Below, one piece after another: positions 34,807 to 42,687 of a stretch of 64,000 bases of DNA; within the stretch, counting starts at the first letter, position 1, and each line of letters begins with the position of its first letter. The position numbers and the translations under genes are program-made. The notes below the pieces were generated by a model. It saw only the letters and a program-made list of their open reading frames with translations. It did no database searches and was not told the origin of the DNA. Origin of the DNA: Caulobacter sp. BK020 (GTDB lineage: Bacteria; Pseudomonadota; Alphaproteobacteria; Caulobacterales; Caulobacteraceae); NCBI RefSeq assembly GCF_004342605.1, contig NZ_SLZL01000003.1:62001-126000 (forward strand), given 5' to 3'.

Positions 34807-35487
34807 ATGACGCAGACAGCCGACACCGCCACGGATGGGCCCTGGGACGGACCCGGGGATTGGGCCGACCGGGCCGAGCAGCGGGTGCTGGACGAGGCCT
34901 TGCGCCTGGCCCCGCGCCTGGGCTGGAACCCCGGGCTGGTCCGGGCCGCGGCCGAGGCCGCCGGTTTCAAGGCCGGCGAGGCGCAACTGCTGCTGCCGCA
35001 AGGGCCCCGCGACCTGGCCGCCCTGCTGTCGCGCCGCCACGACGCCTTCGCCCTCGCCGCCCTGAAGGTGCTGGACCCGCCGCCGGCCAAGATCCGCGAC
35101 AAGATTCGCGCCGGCGTCGTCGCCCGGCTGGACGCCGCCCAGCGCGACGCCGAGGCCCTGCGCCGGCTGGCGGCCTTCCTGGCCTTCCCGACTCACATGC
35201 CGCTGGCCCTGACCCTGGTCTGGGAAAGCGCCGACCTCCTGTGGCGCTGGGCCGGCGACACGGCCACCGACGAGAATCACTATTCCAAGCGCGCGATCCT
35301 GTCGGGAATCCTGGTCTCGACCCTGGCGGTCGACATGGCGTCCGGCCGCGAGTCGGCGCTCAAGCACCTGGACGGCCGCATCGACAACGTCATGGCGTTC
35401 GAGAAGTGGAAGGCGGGGATCAAGCCAATGAACCTGGCGGCCGAGGTGGCCGGGGCCCTGGCGCGGATGCGGTACGGGCGCGGCTAA
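34807..35487 (+). CDS. COQ9 family ubiquinone biosynthesis protein
   Basis: 226 aa. The COQ9 family pattern runs from an N-terminal TetR-like helical part (RAEQRVLDEALRLAPRLGWNPGLVRAAAEAAGF) to the lipid-binding C-terminal helices (ALTLVWESADLLWRWAGDTATDENHYSKRAILSGILVSTLAVD). In eukaryotes COQ9 presents quinone intermediates to COQ7; in bacteria the role is presumed similar. A TATAGA element lies 9 nt before the ATG, so a very short leader is possible. Confidence 0.9.
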   Translation: MTQTADTATDGPWDGPGDWADRAEQRVLDEALRLAPRLGWNPGLVRAAAEAAGFKAGEAQLLLPQGPRDLAALLSRRHDAFALAALKVLDPPPAKIRDKIRAGVVARLDAAQRDAEALRRLAAFLAFPTHMPLALTLVWESADLLWRWAGDTATDENHYSKRAILSGILVSTLAVDMASGRESALKHLDGRIDNVMAFEKWKAGIKPMNLAAEVAGALARMRYGRG

Positions 35488-35491
35488 TCTT

Positions 35492-35645
35492 CCTTCTCCC
35501 CTTGCGGGAGAAGGTGGCCTCCGAAGGAGGTCGGATGAGGGGGCTCTCAAATCCGTCCGTCGTCCACCGTGCGCGGCTGAGCGCGCCATCGACCCCTCAC
35601 CCGACCTCGCTTCGCGAGGCCAGCCTCTCCCGCAAGGGGAGAGGG
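35492..35645. repeat. Dispersed inverted repeat (CCTTCTCCCCTTGCGGGAGAAGG family)
   Basis: The left unit 35492-35514 and right unit 35624-35644 are themselves hairpins (CTCCC-TTGCGGGAG type) and are related as inverted repeats, with CGGATGAGGGG and CCCCTCACCCG inside. It fills the gap between two convergent genes. A short relative (CCTCTCCCGCAAGGGAGGGG) lies at the 3' end of the LysR gene near 43575-43594. Confidence 0.8.
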
Positions 35646-35647
35646 AT

Positions 35648-36355
35648 TCAGACGTCGCCCAGCGCCCGATCCACCGCCGCCATCGCATGCAGGGTCGTGG
35701 TGTCGAACACCGGCACGGGGCTGTCGGCCTGGCCGATCAGCAGCATGATCTCGGTGCAGCCCAGGATGATCCCCTGAGCGCCGCGCTCGACCAGGCGCCG
35801 GATCACCGCCCGATAGGTCTCGCGAGACGCGTCCAGCACCTGGCCGGCCACCAGCTCGCGATAGATGATCCCGTGCACCGCCGCGCGGTCGTCGGCGTCG
35901 GGGACCAGCACCTCCAGGCCGAACTTGTCTTCCAGGCGACCGCGATAGAAGTCCTGCTCCATGGTGAAGGCCGTGCCCAGCAGGCCGACCCTGGAGATCC
36001 CCGCCGCCTGGATGGCCGCCGCCGTGGGATCAGCGATGTGCAGCAGCGGAGTCTTCACCGCCGCGTCGATCGCCCAGGCGCAGCGGTGCATGGTGTTGGT
36101 GCACAGGACCAGGAAGTCGGCCCCGCCCTTCTCCAGGACCCGGGCCGCGTCCGCCATCTCGCCGGCCAGGGCGTCCCAGTCGCCGGCGTGCTGCAGGGCC
36201 TCGATCCGGGCGAAGTCGAACGACCACATCAGGGTGCGGGCCGAGGCCACGCCGCCCAGGCGGTCGCGGACGCCCTCGTTGATCAGCCGATAGTAATGGA
36301 CCGAGCTTTCCCAGCTCATGCCGCCCATCAGGCCTATCAATGCTTGCTCTGTCAC
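35648..36355 (-). CDS. Aspartate/glutamate racemase family protein
   Basis: 235 aa from a GTG start. Both catalytic cysteines of the cofactor-independent racemases are present: C85 in LCTNTMH and C200 in LGCTEIML. The N-terminal GLMGGMSWESSVHYYRLINEGV block is typical of the YgeA/aspartate racemase subgroup. The substrate (Asp, Glu or another amino acid) is not set by sequence. It is followed upstream on the same strand by the VOC gene, 18 nt away. Confidence 0.88.
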   Translation of the reverse strand: MTEQALIGLMGGMSWESSVHYYRLINEGVRDRLGGVASARTLMWSFDFARIEALQHAGDWDALAGEMADAARVLEKGGADFLVLCTNTMHRCAWAIDAAVKTPLLHIADPTAAAIQAAGISRVGLLGTAFTMEQDFYRGRLEDKFGLEVLVPDADDRAAVHGIIYRELVAGQVLDASRETYRAVIRRLVERGAQGIILGCTEIMLLIGQADSPVPVFDTTTLHAMAAVDRALGDV

Positions 36356-36373
36356 GCAGCGTCCTGGAAATCG

Positions 36374-36760
36374 TCAGTCCTGCGGCGCGCCCTCGCGCCG
36401 CTGGCAGACGTGCCATAACACCCCGCACGGGTCGTAGACATAGGCCACGCGCAGGCCCCAGGGCTGCAGGGCCGGCGGCTTGGGCGCCTGTACGCCGAAC
36501 CGGCCCGGCAGGTTCAGCGCCTGGATGTGGGCCCACCAGGCGTCCAGGTCGTCGACCATCAGCTGCATCATGCAGTTCTCGGCCCACTGCTGCTGGTAGT
36601 AGCGCTGCAGGATGAAGGCGCTGGCCCCGACGCCGAAGATCGCGACCTCGCCGTCGAGCAGGGTCTTGAAGCCGAGGGCCTGATAGAAGGCCTTGCTGGT
36701 CTCGAAGTCCTTGGCGGGCAGGAAAGGGCGCATCGACTCCGCGCTATCGGGAACCGGCAT
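36374..36760 (-). CDS. VOC superfamily (glyoxalase/bleomycin-resistance fold) protein
   Basis: A 128-aa single VOC domain of two beta-alpha-beta-beta-beta modules: MRPFLPAKDFETSKAFYQALGF and LMVDDLDAWWAHIQAL, with a C-terminal GLRVAYVYDPCGVLWHVCQ strand. Metal-ligand positions are not all obvious, so it may be a binding rather than a catalytic member. It lies 18 nt from the racemase gene and probably shares its transcript. Confidence 0.8.
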   Translation of the reverse strand: MPVPDSAESMRPFLPAKDFETSKAFYQALGFKTLLDGEVAIFGVGASAFILQRYYQQQWAENCMMQLMVDDLDAWWAHIQALNLPGRFGVQAPKPPALQPWGLRVAYVYDPCGVLWHVCQRREGAPQD

Positions 36761-36835
36761 GGTGATCGTCTCCGTTGTCCCAGATGCGGCCGAGGCTGCG
36801 CCGATGGCGCGGCGTGGGCAAGTCGGCTTCGGTGG

Positions 36836-37510
36836 TTATCCGCCCGCGTGGTCGGCGCCGCCGTGCGCGGCGATGAACATGGCGACGGCCGACCGGCAAT
36901 AGGACTCGATCTCGTTGTCGTCCTCCGCCCTCGCTTCGTCGAAGCGCACGATCATCAGGAGATCGGATCCCTTGAAAAGCGCGGCGAACAGGCGGGCGGA
37001 CTGGAGAGGATCGGGCACGCTCAGAAGCTTCTTCGCCTGCAACCGACGCAACAGGGCCTCGATCTGGGCGATGACATGGGCGGGGGCGGCTTCGTAGTAG
37101 AGCTTACCTAACGACCTTTGATTGGTCTTGTCGGCCATGATCATGGCTTCGACACTGCGGACGTTCGGCGCCAGTAACGTGCGAAGCAGGGATGACCCCA
37201 CCGCCATGAGCTGATCTTCGGCCGAACCGTCGGCGCCTTCCATAAGAGCCTGCGGCGCAAACTGATGGCAGCGAGCCGTGATGGCCGCGCTGAACAGCGC
37301 CTCCTTGTTCTCGAAGCGCCGATAGATGCTGAGCTTGGATATCTTCGCCCGCTGGGCGACCTTGTCCAAGGTCGTGGCTTGAAAGCCCAGTTCCACAAAG
37401 AGGTCGTACGCGGCGTCGATGATCGTTTGGCCAAGCGCCTCGTTGGCGGGCCGGCCGCGCCGGCCCGGGCTGTTTTCGGTCACGGCAGTTCCAGTACTTG
37501 ACAGTATCAT
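36836..37510 (-). CDS. TetR/AcrR family transcriptional regulator
   Basis: Up to 224 aa. The TetR DNA-binding domain is clear (TIIDAAYDLFVELGFQATTLDKVAQRAKISKLSIYRRFENKEALF); the C-terminal helical region is of the AefR-like kind. The N-terminus is uncertain: ATG at 37510 lies inside the intergenic promoter zone, and a GTG at 37483 giving VTENSPGRRG is an alternative. Divergent from the flavoprotein gene, which it probably represses. Confidence 0.88.
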   Translation of the reverse strand: MILSSTGTAVTENSPGRRGRPANEALGQTIIDAAYDLFVELGFQATTLDKVAQRAKISKLSIYRRFENKEALFSAAITARCHQFAPQALMEGADGSAEDQLMAVGSSLLRTLLAPNVRSVEAMIMADKTNQRSLGKLYYEAAPAHVIAQIEALLRRLQAKKLLSVPDPLQSARLFAALFKGSDLLMIVRFDEARAEDDNEIESYCRSAVAMFIAAHGGADHAGG

Positions 37511-37543
37511 AATTATTGCTCATTTAAGGTACCATGCAGTATC
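37492..37543. promoter_or_regulatory. Divergent promoter/operator region with CAGTA repeats
   Basis: A perfect -35 hexamer TTGACA (37498-37503) faces the flavoprotein gene, though no good -10 is visible. CAGTA occurs three times (37492-37496, 37502-37506, 37537-37541), twice as CAGTATC, and may mark TetR-regulator binding sites. Confidence 0.35.
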
Positions 37544-37577
37544 GCAAATGCGCAAGCCACTGGGTAGGTTCATCACC

Positions 37578-38471
37578 ATGGATGACGTCATCATCATCGG
37601 CGGCAGCTTCGCCGGGCTCGCCGGCGCCCTGCAGCTCGGCCGCGCCCGCCGCAAGGTCACCGTTCTCGACACCGGCCTGCAGCGCAACCGCTTCGCCGGC
37701 CACTCGCATGGCCTGCTCGGCCACGATCACAAGCCGCCGCTGGACATCCTGGCGGAGGCGCGGCGGCAGCTGGCGCGCTATCCCACGATCAGGCTGATCA
37801 ACGCCCGGGCCGACAGCGTCTCCGGCGCCCTCGACGACTTCTCCGTTTTCACGGGCGACGGCGAGAGTCTCGGCGCGCGCCGCCTGATCCTGAGCTATGG
37901 CGTCGTCGATCAGATGCCCGAGGTTCCGGGCTTCGCCGAAAGCTGGGGCACGTCCATCGTGCCCTGCCCCTATTGCGACGGCTTTGAAGTCGCCGGCCAG
38001 CACTGGGGCCTCGTCTGGTCCGGCCCGCAGTCGCACAATCAAGTCAGGCTGTTCCACGACTGGACCGACAGGTTGACGGTCTTCACCGATGGTCACGACC
38101 TTCCGCCCGATGTCCGGGCCGATCTGGCGCGCCGTAACACGCCTGTGGTCGATGGCCGGATCATCGAGATCGCCCGTCACGGCGACCATGGCGCCACCGT
38201 CAAGCTCGAAACCGGCGCCCATGTCGCGGTCGACATCCTGTTCGCCCATCCGCGCAACAAGCCGTCGGCAAGCCTGCATGAATCGCTGGGCCTCGCCACG
38301 GTCGGCACGCCCCTCGGCGTCGTCCTCAAGGTCGACGAGCGCCGCGAGACCAGCGTGCCCGGCGTCTACGCCGCCGGCGACCTCACCAACCCTCTCCTGC
38401 CCTCGGTCACCACGGCGTCATGGCAAGGCGCGATGGCCGGCATTTTCGCCCAGCAGTCGATGTTGGTTTGA
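37578..38471 (+). CDS. NAD(P)/FAD-dependent oxidoreductase, thioredoxin-reductase-like
   Basis: 297 aa. The N-terminal FAD motif is DVIIIGGSFAGLAGALQLGRA, the redox pair is CPYCDG (near residue 133), and the C-terminal FAD block is VPGVYAAGDLTNPLLPSVTTASWQGAMAG. It resembles the thioredoxin-reductase-like flavoproteins of the GliT/HlmI kind, which often accompany TetR regulators. An in-frame ATG at 37548 would add 10 residues. The electron acceptor is unknown. Confidence 0.85.
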   Translation: MDDVIIIGGSFAGLAGALQLGRARRKVTVLDTGLQRNRFAGHSHGLLGHDHKPPLDILAEARRQLARYPTIRLINARADSVSGALDDFSVFTGDGESLGARRLILSYGVVDQMPEVPGFAESWGTSIVPCPYCDGFEVAGQHWGLVWSGPQSHNQVRLFHDWTDRLTVFTDGHDLPPDVRADLARRNTPVVDGRIIEIARHGDHGATVKLETGAHVAVDILFAHPRNKPSASLHESLGLATVGTPLGVVLKVDERRETSVPGVYAAGDLTNPLLPSVTTASWQGAMAGIFAQQSMLV

Positions 38472-38534
38472 GAGGACGGATTCCAGGAGCACGCTGGAGT
38501 CGTCGCCGGTACGCCATTGTGAGCTGGCGCGGTC

Positions 38535-38597
38535 TAGCGTCCGCAACGGGTCGAAGCGGACTGAGCGAACGCTGAGGTTCGCTCTTGGCGGACGCTA
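38535..38597. repeat. Inverted repeat overlapping the purK stop codon
   Basis: TAGCGTCCGC (38535-38544) and GCGGACGCTA (38588-38597) form the outer stem, and AGCGAAC/GTTCGCT (38563-38569 with 38576-38582) an inner one. The last bases supply the TAG stop codon of purK. It lies between convergent genes and may end both transcripts. Confidence 0.65.
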
Positions 38598-39680
38598 ATC
38601 CTTCAGCCCCCGCAACCGGTTCACATGCCCCATCTTGCGTCCCGGCCGGGCCTCGCCCTTGCCGTAGAGGTGGATGCGGGTCTCGGGTTCGGCGGCCAGC
38701 TTGGCCCAGGCCTCGACCTCGGGACCCAGCAGGTTGGTCATCTCGACGTGGGCGCGGGCGGCCGTCGGGCCCAGGGGCCAGCCGGCGACGGCGCGGATGT
38801 GCTGCTCGAACTGGTCGACCTCGCAGCCGTCCTGGGTCCAGTGGCCGGTGTTGTGCACCCGGGGGGCGAATTCGTTGACCAGCAGCTTGCCGTCGGCCAG
38901 TTCGAACAGCTCGACCCCGATCACCCCGACATAGTCCAGGGCGGTCAGGATCTTGGCGGCGATGGCCTCGGCCTGGTCGCGCGTGGCCTGGGAGACCTTG
39001 GCGGGCGCGCTGGTGCGGCGCAGGACGCCGCCCTCGTGGTGATTGTCCGACAGCGGGTAGCAGGCGATCTCGCCGTCGCGGCCGCGGGCGGCGATCACCG
39101 ACAGCTCGCGCACGAAGTCGGCGGGGGCCTCGAGGATGGCGGGCTGGCCGGCGATCCTGTCGAAGGCGGCGGCGGCTTCGCTCGGGCGCTGGATCCAGGC
39201 CTGGCCCTTGCCGTCATAGCCCTCGCGGCGGGTCTTCAGCAGCGACGGGGCGCCGATCCTGGCCACGGCGGAGGCCAGGTCCTCGGCGGTCTCGACGGCG
39301 GCGAAGGCGACGGTGGGCACGCCGATCTCGGCCAGGAAGGTCTTTTCCACAACCCGGTCCTGGGCCGCGGCCAGGGCCTTGGCGCCGGGGGCGACCAGCA
39401 CGCCCTGGGCGGTTAGTTCGGCGACGGTGGCCGCCGGCACGTTCTCGAACTCGTAGGTGACGACGTCGCAGGCCTCGGCCAGGCGCTTGAGCGACCAGCG
39501 GTCGTCATAGGCGCCGACGATCTGGCGGGCGGCCACGCGTCCGGCCGGGCTGTTCTCCTCGGGATCGAGGATCACCACGTCGAAGCCCAGGCGGGCGGCG
39601 GCCAGGGCCAGCATGCGGCCCAGCTGTCCCCCGCCGAGGATGCCGATCGTGGAACCAGGGGGCAGGGGAAAGGTGCTCAT
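38595..39680 (-). CDS. purK: 5-(carboxyamino)imidazole ribonucleotide synthase PurK
   Basis: 361-aa ATP-grasp enzyme. The N-terminus is TIGILGGGQLGRMLALAA, the ATP-grasp core has KTRREGYDGKGQAW, ADFVRELSVIAARG, GVIGVELFELADGKLLVNEFAPRVHNTGHWTQDGC, and it ends near GKMGHVNRL-type sequence. It carboxylates AIR to N5-CAIR in purine synthesis and hands the product to PurE. Its ATG overlaps the purE stop (TGATG), so it is translationally coupled. Confidence 0.97.
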   Translation of the reverse strand: MSTFPLPPGSTIGILGGGQLGRMLALAAARLGFDVVILDPEENSPAGRVAARQIVGAYDDRWSLKRLAEACDVVTYEFENVPAATVAELTAQGVLVAPGAKALAAAQDRVVEKTFLAEIGVPTVAFAAVETAEDLASAVARIGAPSLLKTRREGYDGKGQAWIQRPSEAAAAFDRIAGQPAILEAPADFVRELSVIAARGRDGEIACYPLSDNHHEGGVLRRTSAPAKVSQATRDQAEAIAAKILTALDYVGVIGVELFELADGKLLVNEFAPRVHNTGHWTQDGCEVDQFEQHIRAVAGWPLGPTAARAHVEMTNLLGPEVEAWAKLAAEPETRIHLYGKGEARPGRKMGHVNRLRGLKD

Positions 39681-40186
39681 CAGTCTTCGACGCTTTCGAC
39701 GACGCTGTCGGTCTGTTCGGCGCGGAAGGCGGTCAGGCGCTGAGCCAGGGCCGCGTCCGAGACCGCCAGGATCTGGGCGGCCAGCAGGCCGGCGTTCCGC
39801 GCGCCCGCCTCGCCGATCGCTAGGGTGGCGACCGGAACGCCGCCCGGCATCTGGACGATGGACAGCAGGGAATCCAGGCCGTTCAGGGCCCTGGACTGCA
39901 CCGGCACGCCCAGCACCGGCAGGATGGTCATCGCTGCAACCATGCCCGGCAAATGAGCCGCCCCGCCGGCTCCGGCGATGATCACCTTGTAGCCGGCCGC
40001 CTGGGCGCCGGTGGAGAACGCGACCAGGCGCTGGGGGGTGCGGTGGGCGGAAACCACCTTGGCCTCGTAGGCCACGCCCAGGGCGTCCAGCGCCTCGGCC
40101 GCCTTCTTCATCGTCGGCCAGTCCGAGCGGCTGCCCATGATGATCGCCACCGGGGGGGGGGCGATGGGGGGCGTGGCGGTGGGCAT
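39680..40186 (-). CDS. purE: 5-(carboxyamino)imidazole ribonucleotide mutase PurE
   Basis: 168 aa. Class I PurE motifs: [48 protein letters not shown] and [14 protein letters not shown]. It converts N5-CAIR to CAIR. The N-terminus is extended by a Pro/Ala-rich stretch ([12 protein letters not shown]) encoded across a run of ten G on the plus strand (40152-40161). It is first in the purEK operon. Confidence 0.96.
   Translation of the reverse strand: MPTATPPIAPPPVAIIMGSRSDWPTMKKAAEALDALGVAYEAKVVSAHRTPQRLVAFSTGAQAAGYKVIIAGAGGAAHLPGMVAAMTILPVLGVPVQSRALNGLDSLLSIVQMPGGVPVATLAIGEAGARNAGLLAAQILAVSDAALAQRLTAFRAEQTDSVVESVED
40152..40161. repeat. Homopolymer tract of ten G (C on the coding strand) in purE codons 10-14
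   Basis: The tract encodes the prolines in APPPV near the purE N-terminus, and a G6 run lies 5 bp away. Slippage here would shift the frame of purE before its catalytic core. A sequencing artefact in tract length cannot be excluded, though the current length keeps the frame open. Confidence 0.7.
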
Positions 40187-40257
40187 CGGCGACGATTTCC
40201 CTAGAGAAGTGGTGGAGCGATCTGCGCTCCGTGACCTGACGGCCGTGAATCGCGGGC

Positions 40258-40285
40258 CTTATAGCCCCTGGCGCCCAAGCGCCAA
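40258..40285 (-). promoter_or_regulatory. Promoter of purEK
   Basis: On the minus strand TTGGCG (40285-40280) and TATAAG (40263-40258) are separated by 16 nt. Predicted transcription begins about 65 nt upstream of the purE ATG. Confidence 0.55.
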
Positions 40286-40454
40286 AGCCCGTTCTCGCCG
40301 AATGAACCTTCGGAAAAGCCCAGGCGATCCGAAGGGATAGAGCGGCGCCGCGACGCTGCGACACAGGCGTGTCACCATTGTCATGGTTAATGAAAAACCG
40401 CAGAAATGCTGGAGCTTCACCGCAAGTGATTCCCGCAGTGGTTCCCGACGTCGC

Positions 40455-41174
40455 ATGAAGATCACCAGCGCCCGCACCGAATCCTTCTCGGCCATTCGTC
40501 GCCGGGCCCTGACCGAGGCCGCCGGGCCGGTGGTGGCCCGGGCCGTGGTGGCGGCCGATACGGCCGGATTCCTGGGGCTGGCCGAGACCGACCTGACCCC
40601 GCAGGTGCAGGCGGCGCTCAAGACCCTGATGGTCGAGATCGACGACCTGCGCAACGAGGTCGCCCGCCTGAAGTTCAAGCTGGGCGAAGCCCAGGGCCTG
40701 GCCGACCTGGACGTCCTGGCCCCGGTGCTGAACCGCCGGGCCTTCCTGCGCGAGATCAAGCGGGTCGCCGCCTTCGCCCAGCGCTACGGCTCGCCGGCCA
40801 GCGTGGTGTTCTTCGACCTGGACGGCTTCAAGGCCGTCAACGACCGCTTCGGCCACGCGGCCGGCGACGCCGCGCTGAGGGCGGTGGCCGAGCGCCTGCA
40901 GGCCAATGTCCGCGAGAGCGACGTGGTGGGCCGGATCGGTGGCGACGAGTTCGCCGTCCTGCTGGTCCAGGCCGACCAGCAGACCGCCGCCTCCAAGGCC
41001 GAGACCCTGGCCGCCGCCGTGCGCGACATGCCCGTGCAGGTGGGCGAATGGTCGGTGCCGCTGCGCATCTCGTGGGGCGCGCGCGAGATCGAGGCCGGCG
41101 CCGACCCCGAAGTCGCCCTGGCCGAGGCCGACGCGGCCATGTTCCTGAAGAAGCGGGTGCGCAAAGAGGCGTAG
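40455..41174 (+). CDS. GGDEF domain diguanylate cyclase (soluble)
   Basis: 239 aa from the ATG at 40455 (an in-frame ATG at 40383 would add 24 basic residues). The N-terminal helical region (about 1-85) includes a coiled coil (VEIDDLRNEVARLKFKLGEA). The catalytic GGDEF signature is intact at residues 162-166, and the product-inhibition I-site RxxD (RESD, 153-156) lies five residues before it. It should make c-di-GMP and be feedback-inhibited. No membrane span; coiled-coil dimerisation would activate it, as in DgcB-like proteins. Confidence 0.9.
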   Translation: MKITSARTESFSAIRRRALTEAAGPVVARAVVAADTAGFLGLAETDLTPQVQAALKTLMVEIDDLRNEVARLKFKLGEAQGLADLDVLAPVLNRRAFLREIKRVAAFAQRYGSPASVVFFDLDGFKAVNDRFGHAAGDAALRAVAERLQANVRESDVVGRIGGDEFAVLLVQADQQTAASKAETLAAAVRDMPVQVGEWSVPLRISWGAREIEAGADPEVALAEADAAMFLKKRVRKEA

Positions 41175-41206
41175 GGCGCATCGGCATTCGAGCGCCTTGC
41201 GTGGTC

Positions 41207-41293
41207 CTCGTCGTTCGCGTGGCTCGGGATGAGGACCAGTTTCCAGTCGCGGACAGTCGAAAAGACTCATCCTGAGCTTGTCGAAGGACGAGG
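41207..41293. repeat. Degenerate dispersed inverted repeat (TCCTTCGA/CTCATCCTGAG family)
   Basis: TGGTCCTCGTCGTTCG...GGGATGAGGAC on the left is partly complementary to GACTCATCCTGAGCTTGTCGAAGGACGAGG on the right. It is a diverged relative of the repeats at 22538 and 28101. Confidence 0.6.
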
Positions 41294-41342
41294 TTTTCGG
41301 CGGCGCGGGAGCGCGCTATCCCCCTCGCGAAGGAGCCCGCCC

Positions 41343-41816
41343 ATGGCCAAATCGCATCGCTACGCCACGACCCTGACCTGGACGGGCGACACCGGCGAGG
41401 GCACGGCCAGCTACAGATCCTACGAACGGGCCTATGAGGTCGCCGTCGAGGGAAAGCCGGCGCTGCTGGGCTCGTCGGACCCGAGCTTCCGCGGCGATCC
41501 GGGGCGCTGGAACCCCGAGGAGCTGCTGCTGGCGTCGATCAGCGCGTGCCACCAGCTGTGGTACCTGCACCTGTGCGCGGTGAACGGCGTGGTGGTGATC
41601 GCCTATCGCGACGAGGCCACGGCGGTGATGATCGAGGACGAGACCGGCGGCGGCCGCTTCGAAAGCGTCACCCTGCGGCCGCGCGTGACGATCGCGGCCG
41701 GCGATCCGGAAAAGGCCCTGGCCCTGCACCACGAAGCCAACGCCAAGTGCTTCGTCGCCAACTCGCTGAACTTCCCGGTCGGGCACGAGGCGACGGTGGC
41801 GGTTGAAAAAGGCTGA
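41343..41816 (+). CDS. OsmC family protein (organic hydroperoxide detoxification)
   Basis: 157 aa. Both OsmC/Ohr redox cysteines are present: C69 in SISACHQLW and C136 in HEANAKCFVAN. The N-terminal strand ATTLTWTGDTGEGTASYRSY is typical. Members reduce organic hydroperoxides by a thiol mechanism. The start follows GAAGGAG. The stop lies 12 bp from that of the convergent azoreductase gene. Confidence 0.87.
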   Translation: MAKSHRYATTLTWTGDTGEGTASYRSYERAYEVAVEGKPALLGSSDPSFRGDPGRWNPEELLLASISACHQLWYLHLCAVNGVVVIAYRDEATAVMIEDETGGGRFESVTLRPRVTIAAGDPEKALALHHEANAKCFVANSLNFPVGHEATVAVEKG

Positions 41817-41827
41817 GCCGGGCGGAT

Positions 41828-42559
41828 TCACCCCATCGCCTGGGCCGCGATGTCATGGGCCTCGCCGAGGGCCCGTATCCGCCCATGCCTCGCCGCCAGC
41901 AACCGGTCGGTCAGAAGGTCGACCTCCGTCTCGGCCGCCAGGATCGAAGCCGCCAAGCGGGCGTCGGCGAACTCGTCATATTCGATCGCCGCGCCATGCA
42001 CGTCGGTCACGCCCAGATAGCCCAGGGGCGTGGTGATGCTGGGTTCCAAATGGTTGACGTGCGCCAAGCGCTGGCCGGGCGCGTAGCCGTGATCACCGCG
42101 CGCGCTCAAAACCACCAGGGTCTTGCGATGGTCCGTCAGCAGCGGCCAGTAGGGCTCGCCCGTTCGCGCGCGATCGAAGCCGAAGGTGCGGCCGACCCGC
42201 ACGATATTGTCGATCCAGGCCTTGAGCTGGGCGGGCGGTCCGAAATTGTACATCGGCGCGCCCAGTACGATCAGGTCGGCGGCCAGCAGTTCGTCCACCA
42301 GCGTGTCGCTTTCGGCCAGGGTCTGGACCATCCAGGCCTCGCGTCGATCCGGCGGGGTGAAGGCGGCATGGATCCAGTCGCCGGTCACGGGCGTGGGCGG
42401 CGCCTGGCCGACGTCGCGATAGGTCACCGGATCGGCGGGACGGGCGGCGCGCCAGCGCTCGACGAAGCGGCGTGTCAGGCGACGGGTGTGCGAGCCGTGG
42501 GGCGCCATGTCCGAACCGCGTGGTCGGGCGCTGGAATCGATATGCAGAATCGAGGTCAT
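41828..42559 (-). CDS. FMN-dependent NADH azoreductase-like flavoprotein
   Basis: 243 aa of the flavodoxin-like fold. It starts TSILHIDSSARPRGSDMAPHGSHTRRLTRRFVERW, the FMN-phosphate site, and contains LIVLGAPMYNFGPPAQLKAWIDNIVRVGRTFGF and LSARGDHGY, as in AzoR. Such enzymes reduce quinones or azo compounds with NADH. It is divergent from a LysR regulator, the usual arrangement for azoR-type genes. Confidence 0.88.
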   Translation of the reverse strand: MTSILHIDSSARPRGSDMAPHGSHTRRLTRRFVERWRAARPADPVTYRDVGQAPPTPVTGDWIHAAFTPPDRREAWMVQTLAESDTLVDELLAADLIVLGAPMYNFGPPAQLKAWIDNIVRVGRTFGFDRARTGEPYWPLLTDHRKTLVVLSARGDHGYAPGQRLAHVNHLEPSITTPLGYLGVTDVHGAAIEYDEFADARLAASILAAETEVDLLTDRLLAARHGRIRALGEAHDIAAQAMG

Positions 42560-42582
42560 CGGGTGGTCTCCATCTTTGATGG

Positions 42583-42685
42583 ATGAGGCTGTCTCATGCC
42601 TTCAACTTCAGTCCCCTTGTGCGCTTCGGAACCTTTCTCCCGCAAACGCCGACTTCTCACGTGACGGATGAGGTGAGATCATCTC
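42583..42685. promoter_or_regulatory. Putative LysR-type binding sites between azoreductase and LysR genes
   Basis: ATGAG-GCTGT-CTCAT (42583-42597) is an inverted repeat close to the azoreductase start, and GAGAT-C-ATCTC (42675-42685) lies just upstream of the LysR ATG. Such dyads between divergent genes fit LysR autoregulation and target control. Confidence 0.45.
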
Positions 42686-42687
42686 GT

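Noticed and set aside
38595..41270. 891-codon minus-strand ORF containing purK
   Set aside because: Only the last 361 codons are PurK; the upstream part reads purE in the wrong frame and the GGDEF gene antisense. Not a fusion.
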